Assembly (NCBI RefSeq): GCF_019924045.1
Contig: NZ_JAHXBN010000017.1
Coordinates: 124,001-188,000, forward strand
Length of the DNA: 64,000 nucleotides
From: Dyadobacter fermentans
GTDB taxonomy: Bacteria > Bacteroidota > Bacteroidia > Cytophagales > Spirosomataceae
Direction of reading: 5' to 3'
This document shows positions 44,048-54,000 of the stretch, piece after piece. Both the position numbers and the translations under genes were made by a program. The notes below the pieces were generated by a model. That model did not search any database, had not been told where the DNA came from, and worked only from the letters and a program-made list of their open reading frames with translations. Each line of letters opens with the position of its first letter. Position 1 is the first letter of the stretch.

Positions 44048-44896
44048 ATGATGAAAATTCTATGGAAGTTTGGACTGGTATGGGTGCTTGTCGCGCTGTT
44101 TGCAGCATGTGACGACCACGATACCCCGCAAGATGTTGTTAAACAAAACGGTTTGCCGCTGAGCGGTTCGCAGGAAACGCCGGCAAAAAAGACGTCGGCT
44201 ACCGGCTGGGCCGATGTTTCGTACAACAAAACCACGCACATGCTCACATTTACGCTCAACTGGGCCAACCTGACAGGCATTCCCACAGGCGCGCACATAC
44301 ATGGGACCGCGGCGCGGGGAACCAATGCGAGCGTCAAATTCGACTTCTTTTCTGCTATTCCCAAGACTATCACGGGTAGCTATGCGACTTCGGTACTCGT
44401 GGACGGAACGAGTATCAATGAAAACGACCTGCTGAACGGGCTCTACTATTTCAACATCCACACACCTACCAACCCGGGCGGTGAGATCCGCGGGCAGATT
44501 GAATTTTACGATCAGCCGCAGATTGTGGTTGCGAAGGGCTTGATGCTTCAAGGTTCCCAGCAGGTACCGCCGGTCGTTTCTGCCGGAACGGGAACGGTGG
44601 ATGTGATGTATAACAAGTCGACGAAGCTGCTCAGCTATTTCATCAAATGGAAAGACCTGGAAGCTACACCAACGGGTTCGCATATTCATGGAACGGCCAC
44701 TCCCGGCGCCAATGCACCTATTCAGCATGACTTTTTCGCCAATTTCCCCAAAGATCTGTCTGGCGAATTCTCCAATTCGGTGATGGTCGATGGCGTGAAG
44801 ATCAAGGAAACTGAGTTGCTCAACGGGCTGTATTATTTCAATATCCATAATGTGCTCCACCCGGCCGGAGAAATCCGCGCGCAGATCGTGTTCTGA
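44048..44896 (+). CDS. CHRD-domain lipoprotein, two repeats
   Basis: 282 residues. 'LFAACDDHD' gives a lipobox. Two CHRD domains follow: about 35-135 ('LSGSQETPAKKTSATGWADVSYNKTT', 'GAHIHGTAARGTNA', 'YYFNIHTPTNPGGEIRGQI') and about 155-282 ('LQGSQQVPPVVSAGTGTVDVMYNKST', 'GSHIHGTATPGANA', 'YYFNIHNVLHPAGEIRAQI'). CHRD proteins are extracytoplasmic with unclear function. The duplication is internal to the gene. A terminator follows 20 nt after the stop. Confidence 0.9.
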   Translation: MMKILWKFGLVWVLVALFAACDDHDTPQDVVKQNGLPLSGSQETPAKKTSATGWADVSYNKTTHMLTFTLNWANLTGIPTGAHIHGTAARGTNASVKFDFFSAIPKTITGSYATSVLVDGTSINENDLLNGLYYFNIHTPTNPGGEIRGQIEFYDQPQIVVAKGLMLQGSQQVPPVVSAGTGTVDVMYNKSTKLLSYFIKWKDLEATPTGSHIHGTATPGANAPIQHDFFANFPKDLSGEFSNSVMVDGVKIKETELLNGLYYFNIHNVLHPAGEIRAQIVF

Positions 44897-44916
44897 TCTT
44901 TTCAAGCACTCAAAGG

Positions 44917-44956
44917 CAATCCCGCTCCTCATCCCATGGGGCGGGATTGTTTATTT
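44917..44956 (+). terminator. Rho-independent terminator
   Basis: CAATCCCGC (44917-44925) pairs with GCGGGATTG (44941-44949); the loop may pair further through CCC/GGG. TTTATTT follows. The rest of the gap to 45130 shows no gene. Confidence 0.75.
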
Positions 44957-45130
44957 AAATTCAAGCAAAAAACTGACGAACGGCACAATGGAGCATTTAT
45001 ACGACAATTTTATTCTACAAAAGCATTTGGCCGATACTTTGGGTCGTTCGTCGACGGCATGGTTCGCTGCTTTTACTATTCCGTAAGATGCTGTATCATT
45101 GTGTTATAACTCCTAACTAGATCGTTACTG

Positions 45131-46054
45131 ATGTCTCCGTTTTTATTTATCCCGCTCCACGCTGCCCGGTATTACCGCCGGTGCCGGCTACTTTGCGTTG
45201 CGTTGATTTTGGGTTGCGTATATCGGGGACAGTCACAGCAGATTGATCCCGATCTGGCGACATTAATTCAGGAGGAAAAAGCATTTGCGGCGAAAGCGGA
45301 GGAAACGGATGTTCCCACCGCTTTTCTGGCGTATCTGGACAGTGCGGGGGTGATATTCAATGGAGAAGGGGCCGTGAATGGCATAGCGCAATACAGTAAA
45401 GTGCCTAAGCACGGAAAGGACCTTTTGAAATGGTACCCGATTATCGGCCATGTTTCCCAGGGTGGCGATATGGGTTTTACCTCCGGTCCTTTTCAATTTT
45501 TGGCTGACCGGACGCAGGCAGCCATCGGTTCGGGCTACTTTTTTTCAGTTTGGAAGAAGAATGTGGCAGGGCAGTTCAAGGTCATGCTCGACGGCGGAGT
45601 GATCCATTCCGGCAATGCAACGGAAGCATTCCAGCGCGATCCCGAACCGCAAAGCAACACGGCATATGCTTATATTTTACCGATTCCAAAGGTAAATGAT
45701 AGCGCCTCACAGCCATGGGAGGCTGAGGATGCGTTTTCTGCCGCCGCCGGAAAGAATGCAGACAAAGCTTACAAGCAATACTTGGCCGAGGAAGTGGTGC
45801 TACTGAGGAGCGATCGGCCATTGGGCAAAACCAGGGCAGACGCACTTGGGACATTAGCGCAGCAGCAAATTCAATCATACCAATTTATCAGGTCAGGAGA
45901 AGGTATTTCCAAGGCAGGCGACCTCGCTTATTGTTTCGGCAAAGCCAAAGCCGTAAAGGGCGACAAAACTGTTGAGGGGTTCTTTACCCGCGTCTGGCAG
46001 CGCCGGCCCGAAGGCTGGAAGATCGTTGCCGAGCAGGTTAGCCTGTTTCGTTAA
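45131..46054 (+). CDS. Exported NTF2-like (DUF4440-type) protein
   Basis: 307 residues. A basic N-terminus with a hydrophobic stretch ('LLCVALILGCVYRGQSQQ') suggests export. Two SnoaL/NTF2-like modules are visible: about 45-165 ('EEKAFAAKAEETDVPTAFLAYLDSAGVIFNGEGAV') and about 200-305 ('FSAAAGKNADKAYKQYLAEEVVLLRSDRPLGKT', 'VEGFFTRVWQRRPEGWKIVAEQV'). Family members range from enzymes to binding proteins; role unknown. It is followed by a perfect hairpin before the next SusC gene. Confidence 0.75.
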   Translation: MSPFLFIPLHAARYYRRCRLLCVALILGCVYRGQSQQIDPDLATLIQEEKAFAAKAEETDVPTAFLAYLDSAGVIFNGEGAVNGIAQYSKVPKHGKDLLKWYPIIGHVSQGGDMGFTSGPFQFLADRTQAAIGSGYFFSVWKKNVAGQFKVMLDGGVIHSGNATEAFQRDPEPQSNTAYAYILPIPKVNDSASQPWEAEDAFSAAAGKNADKAYKQYLAEEVVLLRSDRPLGKTRADALGTLAQQQIQSYQFIRSGEGISKAGDLAYCFGKAKAVKGDKTVEGFFTRVWQRRPEGWKIVAEQVSLFR

Positions 46055-46075
46055 AAACTAACGCATTCATTTTTA

Positions 46076-46095
46076 CACCGGCCTTTCGGCCGGTG
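46076..46095. terminator. Perfect GC-rich hairpin
   Basis: CACCGGCC-TTTC-GGCCGGTG forms an 8-bp stem 20 nt after the NTF2-like gene. A T run precedes but does not follow it, so termination is possible but weaker than for the other hairpins. Confidence 0.5.
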
Positions 46096-46189
46096 CAGAG
46101 GAGCATTGTGCCCGCTGCATGGCTCCATCCTTTTGCCGCGTCCCGTCCGCCGGCAGCACGTGCGTATTTTTTACCAATCCATATATACC

Positions 46190-49100
46190 ATGAAAAATAT
46201 CTATTCACTATGGTGCATGCTATTGCTTCCCGCAATGCATGCGATCGCACAGGAGAGGATGGTGGCCGGCTCGGTGACCGCCCAGGACGACGGGACCGCG
46301 CTCGCGGGGGTTAATATCAAGATCAGGAATGCGAATGTCGGAACGCAAACGAACGGGAACGGGGAGTATTCGATCAAAGTCGTAAGTGACACTACTGTGC
46401 TGGTTTTCAGTTATATCGGTTTTGAGACGCAAGAAGTTAAGGTGGGCAACCGCACGAAGCTCGATATTAAACTGGCGCAGGATACGCGGCAGCTGGGCGA
46501 AGTGGTGGTGACGGCACTGGGGATCAAACGGGAAGAGAAATCAATCGGTTTCGGGGCCCAGAAACTCGACGGCGGTGAGCTGAGCAATGTGCGGGAGGCA
46601 AACCTCGTGCATTCGCTTTCGGGCAAGCTCGCCGGCGTACAGGTAGCAGGTAACACAGGCTCGATGGGCGGCTCGGCGAAGATCAATATCCGGGGTATCA
46701 ACTCGATTTACGGTAACAACAACCCGCTTTTCGTGGTCGATGGCATGCCGATGGAAAACCGGAACACCAACTCGCTCGAACAGCAGCGCGGGGCGGGCGG
46801 CTATGACTTTGGAAACTCCGTTCAGGATTTGAACCCGAACGACGTCGAGAATGTGACGGTGCTCAAAGGAGCGGCGGCCACGGCATTGTACGGCAGCCGG
46901 GGTTCGAACGGCGTAATTGTAATCACGACGAAGAAAGGAGGGAAATCGCGGAAATCTAATTTGACCTACACCTTTGGCTATAATATCGACAAGGTGTACA
47001 AGCTGCCACGGTACCAGAACAAGTACGGCGGTGGTTATGAGTTTCAGAAATTGTATTACAACCAACATCCGGAGGCATTCCCGGACGATCGCAAGGGGAG
47101 CTACGACGACAACGATGGCAAAGGCCGTTACGATTTGCTCCCGCAATATGCGACGGACGAATCGTGGGGACCGAAATTCGAGGGGCAGCTTTACCGGCCC
47201 TATTGGAGCTGGGACAAGGATAGCAAGAACCCGGATTTTGGCAAAGTGGTGCCCTGGGAGGCGCAGCCGAACAATATCAGGAGCTTTTTTGAGACCGGGA
47301 GCACTTTCAACCACAATGTGTCGCTTGACGGCGCTACGGAAAAAGGGTCCTATCGTATTTCGTATTCCAATTTCGATCAGAAGTTTATCCTGCCCAATTC
47401 CAAACTCGTGCGCCATAACGCGAGCATCAACGGCAGCTATGAAGCCATCAAAAACCTGACAATCTCGGGTGCTGCCAACTTTGTGACGCATTCGGCCAAA
47501 GGCAGGCCAGGTACCGGTTACGGCGACGACGGCGGGAATGTGATGGTGCAGTTTACCCAATGGGGCCAGCGACAGATCGATTTTAATAAAATGAAGGAGT
47601 ACGAACTGGTAGACGGCACGCAACTGACCTGGAACCGCTCGGCCTGGTATGATCCCACGCCCCGGTTCTCGAACAACCCCTACTGGGTAAGGCACAAAAA
47701 CTATGAAACGGATGGTCGTACGCGGGTTTTTGGAAACCTTGCAGCGAATTACAAGCTGGCGGAAGGGCTTACCGCGGAGTTGAAATACATGACCGATACC
47801 TATTTCGAAACACAGGAAGAACGGGTGGCTATCGGCTCGCAGTACACGTCGCAATACTGGCTGAGCAAATACAGCCATTTGGAAAACAATATTCAGGGAT
47901 TATTGTCTTATAGCAAGCAGTTTACGAAAGACTTTTCCTGGAATGCAAACGTAGGTGTGAACCGCATGACGCGCACCGGCTCGACGCTCATTTCGAAAAC
48001 CGTCGATGGCCTGAGTTCGAATGTGTTCAGCCTCGAAGCGTCGATGGGACGGCCGGATATCACGGATTTGAAAACTAAAAAGCGCATTAACTCGGTATTT
48101 GGAAGCTCTTCATTAGGGTATAAGGACATGCTCTTCCTCGACCTTGGCGCACGGAACGACTGGTCGTCGACGCTGCCGGTGAAGCACAACTCGTATTTCT
48201 ATCCCTCGGGCTCGGTGTCGTGGATTGCTTCGAGCCTCATCGATGCCAACTGGCTGAATTTCCTGAAACTTCGCGCGGCGCTCGCACAGGTGGGTAACGA
48301 CACCGATCCTTACAATGTAACGATGGCATACTTGCTTTACCAGCCGTTCGGAACCGATTCGCGCGTTTCGGTGCCCAATACGTTACCTAACCCGGATCTG
48401 AAACCGGAAACTACCTCTGAATACGAGTTTGGTACCGAGTTGAAAGTGCTGAACAACCGGTTAGGACTGAACCTGTCGTATTACAACCGCCGTACCCGGA
48501 ACCAGATTATTCCCCTGAGCCGCTCGGCTGCCACCGGCGCCACTTATAAGTATGTGAATGCAGGTTTGCTTCAAAATAAAGGAATCGAGCTAAGCCTGAA
48601 TGCGTCACCGGTTTCGACCGAAAACTTCAAATGGGACATTACACTGAACTGGGCGAAGAACAACAACAAGATCGTGCGGCTTACCACCGACCAGAAAACG
48701 ATGGTACTGGCCAATGCGCCGTTTGCGGTGCAATTGGAAGCGCGCGAAGGAGAGTCGTTCGGCTCCATTGTGGGCTATGATTTTGTATACAACGAGAAAG
48801 GGCAGAAGCTCGTGGACGAAGAGGGAGTGTACCAGCGCTCCGACGACCAGAAAGTGCTTGGCTCGGTGTTACCTTCTTTCACCGGCGGTGTGATCAATGC
48901 GTTTCGTTACAAGGGCTTTAACCTCTCGGCCCTGATAGATTTCCAGAAAGGAGGCAGCTTCTTCTCGACCACGCAAATGTTTGGACGGGAAACGGGTATC
49001 CTGGAAGAAACCGCAGTAGGCAGCATGCGTGAAGACGGCGTTATTGCCGAGGGTGTGAAACAGGACGGTACACCCAACGACGTACGCCTTTCCGCTCAGG

Positions 49101-49399
49101 ATTATTTCCTGTACAATGGAGGGGACAATATCAATTCGGTCGACGTGGTCGACGCCAGCTACATTTACCTGCGCGAGATAAGCCTGGGTTACAGCCTGCC
49201 GGCGGGATGGGTTTCCAAAACGCCGTTCAGTAAAGTGCGTGTGTCGCTTACAGGCCGGAACCTGTGGTTGATCAAATCCAACTCCAAGCATGTCGATCCC
49301 ACCGCGATCACCAACTCTATCTCCAACTGGCAAGGTCTCGAAGGCGGCGCTTTACCGTCGGTCCGTTCGATGGGCGTGAATGTTTCTTTCGGATTTTAA
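46190..49399 (+). CDS. SusC/RagA TonB-linked outer membrane transporter (no STN domain)
   Basis: 1069 residues from ATG 46190 (signal 'MKNIYSLWCMLLLPAMHAIAQ'). CarboxypepD_reg domain ('VAGSVTAQDDGTALAGVNIKIRNANVGTQTNGNGEY'), plug with 'VVVTALGIKREEKSIGFGAQ' and 'NIRGINSIYGNNNPLFVVDG', barrel ending 'VNVSFGF'. Lacking an STN domain, it is not wired to an ECF/FecR pair, and none is adjacent. Paired with the SusD-like gene whose ATG overlaps its stop (TAATG). Substrate unknown. An upstream extension of the frame to 46106 is not needed. Confidence 0.94.
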   Translation: MKNIYSLWCMLLLPAMHAIAQERMVAGSVTAQDDGTALAGVNIKIRNANVGTQTNGNGEYSIKVVSDTTVLVFSYIGFETQEVKVGNRTKLDIKLAQDTRQLGEVVVTALGIKREEKSIGFGAQKLDGGELSNVREANLVHSLSGKLAGVQVAGNTGSMGGSAKINIRGINSIYGNNNPLFVVDGMPMENRNTNSLEQQRGAGGYDFGNSVQDLNPNDVENVTVLKGAAATALYGSRGSNGVIVITTKKGGKSRKSNLTYTFGYNIDKVYKLPRYQNKYGGGYEFQKLYYNQHPEAFPDDRKGSYDDNDGKGRYDLLPQYATDESWGPKFEGQLYRPYWSWDKDSKNPDFGKVVPWEAQPNNIRSFFETGSTFNHNVSLDGATEKGSYRISYSNFDQKFILPNSKLVRHNASINGSYEAIKNLTISGAANFVTHSAKGRPGTGYGDDGGNVMVQFTQWGQRQIDFNKMKEYELVDGTQLTWNRSAWYDPTPRFSNNPYWVRHKNYETDGRTRVFGNLAANYKLAEGLTAELKYMTDTYFETQEERVAIGSQYTSQYWLSKYSHLENNIQGLLSYSKQFTKDFSWNANVGVNRMTRTGSTLISKTVDGLSSNVFSLEASMGRPDITDLKTKKRINSVFGSSSLGYKDMLFLDLGARNDWSSTLPVKHNSYFYPSGSVSWIASSLIDANWLNFLKLRAALAQVGNDTDPYNVTMAYLLYQPFGTDSRVSVPNTLPNPDLKPETTSEYEFGTELKVLNNRLGLNLSYYNRRTRNQIIPLSRSAATGATYKYVNAGLLQNKGIELSLNASPVSTENFKWDITLNWAKNNNKIVRLTTDQKTMVLANAPFAVQLEAREGESFGSIVGYDFVYNEKGQKLVDEEGVYQRSDDQKVLGSVLPSFTGGVINAFRYKGFNLSALIDFQKGGSFFSTTQMFGRETGILEETAVGSMREDGVIAEGVKQDGTPNDVRLSAQDYFLYNGGDNINSVDVVDASYIYLREISLGYSLPAGWVSKTPFSKVRVSLTGRNLWLIKSNSKHVDPTAITNSISNWQGLEGGALPSVRSMGVNVSFGF

Positions 49400-50895
49400 T
49401 GAAAACAGCTATGAAAAACATCAGGAAAATAAGCAGCGTATTGCTGCTGACCTCGGCGCTGGCCTGTACCGACGGTTTTGAGGAAATGAACAAGGATCCC
49501 AACCGGGCAGAGCAGGCCACCTCAGCACAATTACTGACCAATGCACAGTACAATTTTTCCACCAACATCACCGACGAGTGGAATAATGGCCGCTTTGGAA
49601 TGTATTATGCCCAATACTGGTCGTCGACCTATTATTCCGGCGAAAGTCGCTACCAGATTCGGGAGAACACGAACCAGATTATGTGGAATACTTTCTATAC
49701 CGATGTACTGAATGAATTGCAGAAATCACAAGAAATAGAGGAGGCGTCGCAATGGCCGGGTTTCAAGAACCGTGTCGCTATTTCCGAGATTGTGAAGGCC
49801 TATACCTACCATTTCCTGACCGACATTTACGGCGGGCCGATTCCCTACGCCGAAGCGCTGAATGCGGAGGATGTTACGCCTGCCTACAATACCGGCGAAG
49901 AGGTTTATGCGGGCCTGCTGGCTACGCTCGACGAGCAGGTGAAGGTCCTGGATGCAAATGAGCCAAGCTACGCTACCGGCGACGTTTTGTACCAGGGGGA
50001 TGTAAATGCCTGGAAACGCTTTGCCAATTCGCTGCGGCTTCGGATTGCATTGCGGATGATCGACGTGAAACCTGCCGAAGCGACCGAAGCCATCAAAAAA
50101 GCGCTGGACCCGGCCAATGGCGGCATTATCGGCACGCAGGAGCAAAGTGCGTTGTTCCGCTGGCTGCCTTCGCCGCCCAATAACAACCCGATGAACCAGT
50201 CGTTCAAAGTGCGTGTGGACTTTTCGATGTCCAAGCCGTTTATTGATTACCTGAAACTGTACAGCGATCCCCGGCTGCCGGTATTCGCGGAGGCCCGCCG
50301 GAATACCAACGATTACGTGGGGGAAGTGTATGGACAGGCAAGCAGCAGTGCCAGCTCCAACGGGGATCCGTCGCGCGTGAGCCTGCCCGCGAATTATGCC
50401 GTCGGGGCCACGGCCCCGACCATCTGGCTGGATGTGGCCGAAGTGAAATTCATGCTGGCCGAAATCCAGGCCAGGGAGCTGAAAGTGGGGCTCACCGGAA
50501 CGGCCGCCCAGTACTACCAGGAGGGAGTCGCGGCGTCCATGCGCTTCGCAGGCATCCGCGAGGAAAATATCACGGCATATCTCAAAAAAGTGCCTTACAA
50601 TGCGGCCAGATGGAAAGACAGCATCGGTTCCCAGAAGTGGATTGCCATGTATACTCAGGGCATTCAGGGGTGGCTCGAACGTCTCCGCCTGGATTTCAAG
50701 GATCCGGTCACCGGCAAGGCTATTTTCGCTCTTCCCGCCGACGGCTCCCTTGACCCGGACGTTACCGACATCGCCAAACGCATGAGCTACCCGCTCGTGG
50801 AAGCCTCCCTCAACGGCGCACATTACCGGACGGCGTTGGAGAAGTTGGGAGGTAGAAATAGTAAGGGGGCGAAGAATTGGTGGGACAAATACTAA
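49399..50895 (+). CDS. SusD/RagB-like outer membrane lipoprotein
   Basis: 498 residues from ATG 49399, which shares one base with the SusC stop; an ATG at 49411 is an alternative. Lipobox 'SALACTDG'. 'NKDPNRAEQATSAQLLTNAQYNFS', 'YYAQYWSSTYYSGESRY' and 'WKRFANSLRLRIALRMIDV' place it in the SusD-like branch often paired with STN-free SusC proteins. It should bind the same ligand at the cell surface. A hairpin terminator follows. Confidence 0.92.
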   Translation: MKTAMKNIRKISSVLLLTSALACTDGFEEMNKDPNRAEQATSAQLLTNAQYNFSTNITDEWNNGRFGMYYAQYWSSTYYSGESRYQIRENTNQIMWNTFYTDVLNELQKSQEIEEASQWPGFKNRVAISEIVKAYTYHFLTDIYGGPIPYAEALNAEDVTPAYNTGEEVYAGLLATLDEQVKVLDANEPSYATGDVLYQGDVNAWKRFANSLRLRIALRMIDVKPAEATEAIKKALDPANGGIIGTQEQSALFRWLPSPPNNNPMNQSFKVRVDFSMSKPFIDYLKLYSDPRLPVFAEARRNTNDYVGEVYGQASSSASSNGDPSRVSLPANYAVGATAPTIWLDVAEVKFMLAEIQARELKVGLTGTAAQYYQEGVAASMRFAGIREENITAYLKKVPYNAARWKDSIGSQKWIAMYTQGIQGWLERLRLDFKDPVTGKAIFALPADGSLDPDVTDIAKRMSYPLVEASLNGAHYRTALEKLGGRNSKGAKNWWDKY

Positions 50896-50901
50896 TTATC
50901 A

Positions 50902-50936
50902 GCCGGTCGCAACGACTACCGTTCGTTGCGACTGGC
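50902..50936. terminator. Bidirectional terminator-like hairpin
   Basis: GTCGCAACG (50906-50914) and CGTTGCGAC (50924-50932) extend outward with one G-T pair to a 13-bp stem, loop of 9. It sits between the convergent SusD and BtuB-like genes. T runs are short. Confidence 0.55.
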
Positions 50937-51024
50937 CGAAATTTATGAGCTATGGCAAGAAGAAGGAGCTCGAAAAAGGAATAGCCCAATCGGCCGGGAA
51001 GACCGATCAGGTTCTATTGTTACA

Positions 51025-53229
51025 TCAGAAACTCTTCAAATACCGCACCGAAAACGCCCGTCCGGGCAGGTTGTAGCCGCGTTTCTCGTAGTAATTTTCG
51101 TCAGTCACATTGTTTAATTTCAATGCGATGGTGTGGCCTCCGGGGATTTTGAATTGTGCGGCAAAATCCAGTACCATATACTGCGGATACTCGATTTCCG
51201 GATTGATAGGATCGGTGTAGTCGATGTCTTTTCTGGTGCCGACTGCCCTTCCTGAAAGTCGCAGTTGCAACCAACTCAGGTTGTCATAAGCCAATCCAAA
51301 ATTAAAGGTGTTGCGGGCGACGTTTTGAATATCTCGGCGTATTTCGGAGGCGTCGGTGCCTACGATCAGTTCTTTCGCCTTGATTATGGAATTACCGTTC
51401 CAGAATGCCTTCAACGAATAGCGGTAGTCGCTTTTTGCCCCGAAATCATACGATAGCTCAGTTTCAAGACCTGTGATTTCAGCATCGGCGGCGTTGACAA
51501 ACGTGGCACGCGAAGTGATCACATCGCCGTTTTCCAAAGGCTCATTTACAACTTTGATGATTTTGGCAATGCGGTTATCGACTTTGGTGCTGTAAAATGT
51601 CACGTTAGCTGCGAAACCGGATTGTGGTTTGTTGAAATCCAGGCCCAGGTCCCAGCTCAGGCTGCTTTCGTTTTTCAGGTCGGGGTTACCCGCTGTGACG
51701 GCAATGCGGCCTTTGGAATCGCGGACTTCGTTATACCCGGCTACGCTGTAAGCATCGGTGGTAACGAATGCCCGGCCGATATTGGCTTTTGCCCGGAGCG
51801 ATGGCAGCAGTGCATAGGTAACACCGAGACTCGGACTGGTGAATGGAGTTGACTTTTTACCGGCCTTGTAGGTAGGCAATAGCGGTGTTTCACGTACATC
51901 GAAGGTAATGTGGTCGAAGCGGATCCCTGGTTGCAGCGTGAGCTTACCCACGTTTAAGAGCGCCTGTCCGAAGAATGCGCTGGAAATCAATGCGTATTCG
52001 GGCTGGGTAGGAGCACGTTCGGTGGTGTCGTTGGTCCAGCGACGGCTGTTGGTGGATGCATTAAGATAGTCGTAGCCCAGTATTACCGAATGGCGGCCAA
52101 GTTTCCAGACGTCTTTCACCTGTACACCCTTCCATGCATTATGTCCCTGCGCGGAACGGAACGGTACCACCGGCTTGCCGGACACATTCCGGGTGTAGTT
52201 TTGGGTGTTTTCTTCCGAAGCATACACTTTCACACTCGGGCTGTGTTGTCCGATTTGCCCGGTCAATGAGACATCGAGCGCCTGGCGATCGACATCCTTG
52301 GTACTGGCTTCTGTACTTCCGGAGGACAGTTCCCCCGGCGATTCCACATCCCGCGCCTGGAATTGCTCCCCGCGTACATCCACGCGCCAGCGGTCGTTGA
52401 TCTGATAGCCCAGCCTCAAAGCACCCGAGAAATAATGCAGCTTGGTGAATGGCCGCCGGTTGCCATCGCCGGTTGTTTCATCGGTTTCAACGGTTGGGCG
52501 ATCGGTATAGTTTTTCTGCGCATGTTTGTAGCCGAATGCATTGCGGAGCCAGTTGTCCTCCCCGATTTTGTAATCTTTGGACCTTTCCAGATAGTTGAAT
52601 GAAAGGTCATAGTCCAACTTGGAAGTGATATTCCCGCCGGTATTGAGGCCGGCCTGCAATGTTTTGAAGCTTCCGTATTCCAGGAATGCATTACCGCCTG
52701 GCGTCCCTTTGGAGCGTTGGGTAATGACGTTGATCACCCCGCCCATGGCTTGCGAGCCGTACAATGACGATGCAGGCCCTTTCAGTACTTCAATCCGTTC
52801 TATGCCATTCAAATTGATCTGAGAAAGGTTGGTGGCACCCGCCGGGCGGCCGTCGATGAGCAATAACGTCCTTTGATTTAACCCTGAAAACTGCGGACGA
52901 AACCCCCTGATACCGATTCCGGAAGACAAATTGGGGTACTGGATCACATCCACCGCGGCCGTTTTTCGGACAATGTCGGTCAGGTCGTTGGACGGCGTCA
53001 TTTGAATGTCCTCTTTCGAGATTATATCCAGTTTCTGAGCGATCTTTTCTTTTTTTGTTTCAAAACGGGTGGCGGTTACCACGACCGGATCGAGCAGTTT
53101 TTTACCGGAAGAATCGGTGCTGCTTTCCTGAGCGGATACCGTCGACGCGGGCAATGCCGCAATGGCGAAGATGGAAAGAATCAGTCCGCCGGCGGAAATG
53201 CGGGCGGGGCGGTAGAATGGAATATGCAT
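51025..53229 (-). CDS. btuB: TonB-dependent receptor, BtuB-like (cobalamin uptake)
   Basis: 734 residues. Signal peptide ending 'STVSAQ', TonB box 'DPVVVTATRFE', plug domain ('VVDVIQ'-like start, 'GIGIRGFRPQFSGLNQRTLLLIDGRPAG', 'IERIEVLKGPASSLYGSQAMGGVINVIT') and a 22-strand-type barrel ending 'GRAFSVRYLKSF'. The plug and size fit siderophore/cobalamin receptors. The cobalamin assignment comes from its position: second gene after a cobalamin riboswitch, two bases after a Ni/Co transporter gene. Import of cobalamin or another corrinoid is most likely. Confidence 0.85.
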   Translation of the reverse strand: MHIPFYRPARISAGGLILSIFAIAALPASTVSAQESSTDSSGKKLLDPVVVTATRFETKKEKIAQKLDIISKEDIQMTPSNDLTDIVRKTAAVDVIQYPNLSSGIGIRGFRPQFSGLNQRTLLLIDGRPAGATNLSQINLNGIERIEVLKGPASSLYGSQAMGGVINVITQRSKGTPGGNAFLEYGSFKTLQAGLNTGGNITSKLDYDLSFNYLERSKDYKIGEDNWLRNAFGYKHAQKNYTDRPTVETDETTGDGNRRPFTKLHYFSGALRLGYQINDRWRVDVRGEQFQARDVESPGELSSGSTEASTKDVDRQALDVSLTGQIGQHSPSVKVYASEENTQNYTRNVSGKPVVPFRSAQGHNAWKGVQVKDVWKLGRHSVILGYDYLNASTNSRRWTNDTTERAPTQPEYALISSAFFGQALLNVGKLTLQPGIRFDHITFDVRETPLLPTYKAGKKSTPFTSPSLGVTYALLPSLRAKANIGRAFVTTDAYSVAGYNEVRDSKGRIAVTAGNPDLKNESSLSWDLGLDFNKPQSGFAANVTFYSTKVDNRIAKIIKVVNEPLENGDVITSRATFVNAADAEITGLETELSYDFGAKSDYRYSLKAFWNGNSIIKAKELIVGTDASEIRRDIQNVARNTFNFGLAYDNLSWLQLRLSGRAVGTRKDIDYTDPINPEIEYPQYMVLDFAAQFKIPGGHTIALKLNNVTDENYYEKRGYNLPGRAFSVRYLKSF

Positions 53230-53231
53230 TG

Positions 53232-53885
53232 TTAAAATTGAAATGATTCAAAGAGAGTGATCGCGCCGATCAGGATCGAGAATGCACCGACCGCGTAGTT
53301 GACGATCATCAGGAAACGTTCGCGCTTTCCGGCAAAACGACCGATAGAAAAGGCGAAAAAATAGCCGTAGGCCGACATGGAGAGGATAATGCCGATGCTT
53401 TGCAGTACAATGATCCAAAGGGCTGTCATGGCATCGCGTGCGGCGAGTGTAAGCGCTACCGCGCACGCCCCGCCTGTACCTGCGAGGCCGTGCACCATGC
53501 CCACCCAGAAAGAACGGCTTACCTTGCGTTCGGCAGGCGCCGATACAGGTGTGTCGGTTCTGAAATTCCGGCGGATCGCCATAATACCAAGCCAGATCAT
53601 CAGCGGGCCGACGAGCAGCTCAACCTGGTCGGCAATGTGCAGTGACATCGTCGATTTGAGCAGTAGCACCAAAACGGCGAATAAAATCAGTGTGAATGAA
53701 TGCCCCAGCGCCCAGTGCGAGGATCGCCAGATGAGTTTCCATCGGAGGGATGGGCTTTGCTGGGTGGGGCCCCGTCGGGCCTGGTTCTCTTCCGTTGCCA
53801 GAACCGAAACCGCAGCCATATGGTCGGGTTCGAAGGAATGCTGCACGCCAAGGAGCAGGGAATCAATAAGCAAATAGTGGATCAT
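53232..53885 (-). CDS. NiCoT/UreH-type nickel-cobalt transporter
   Basis: 217 residues with six hydrophobic segments. 'HSFEPDHMAA' in the first helix is the HX4DH signature of NiCoT-type nickel/cobalt permeases, and 'GMVHGLAGTGGACAVAL' matches the UreH-like second half. Controlled by the minus-strand cobalamin riboswitch upstream, so cobalt for B12 synthesis is the expected substrate. Forms an operon with the BtuB-like receptor. Confidence 0.85.
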   Translation of the reverse strand: MIHYLLIDSLLLGVQHSFEPDHMAAVSVLATEENQARRGPTQQSPSLRWKLIWRSSHWALGHSFTLILFAVLVLLLKSTMSLHIADQVELLVGPLMIWLGIMAIRRNFRTDTPVSAPAERKVSRSFWVGMVHGLAGTGGACAVALTLAARDAMTALWIIVLQSIGIILSMSAYGYFFAFSIGRFAGKRERFLMIVNYAVGAFSILIGAITLFESFQF

Positions 53886-54000
53886 TGTGTTTCCGCATAA
53901 ATTAACAGATAACTTATGGGAGAATGCAGGGACTAGCCCGACCGCAATGCAGCCTGCCGCTTCCTCTTGCCTTTCTTCCCGAAAGCAAAACCGGATTATT

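Noticed and set aside
50926..51117. 63-codon frame between SusD and the BtuB-like gene
   Set aside because: It overlaps a terminator hairpin and the 3' end of the receptor gene, with no supporting features.
53377..53877. 166-codon plus-strand frame opposite the Ni/Co transporter
   Set aside because: The minus-strand frame carries the HX4DH motif and six membrane helices and follows a riboswitch; the other frame has none.
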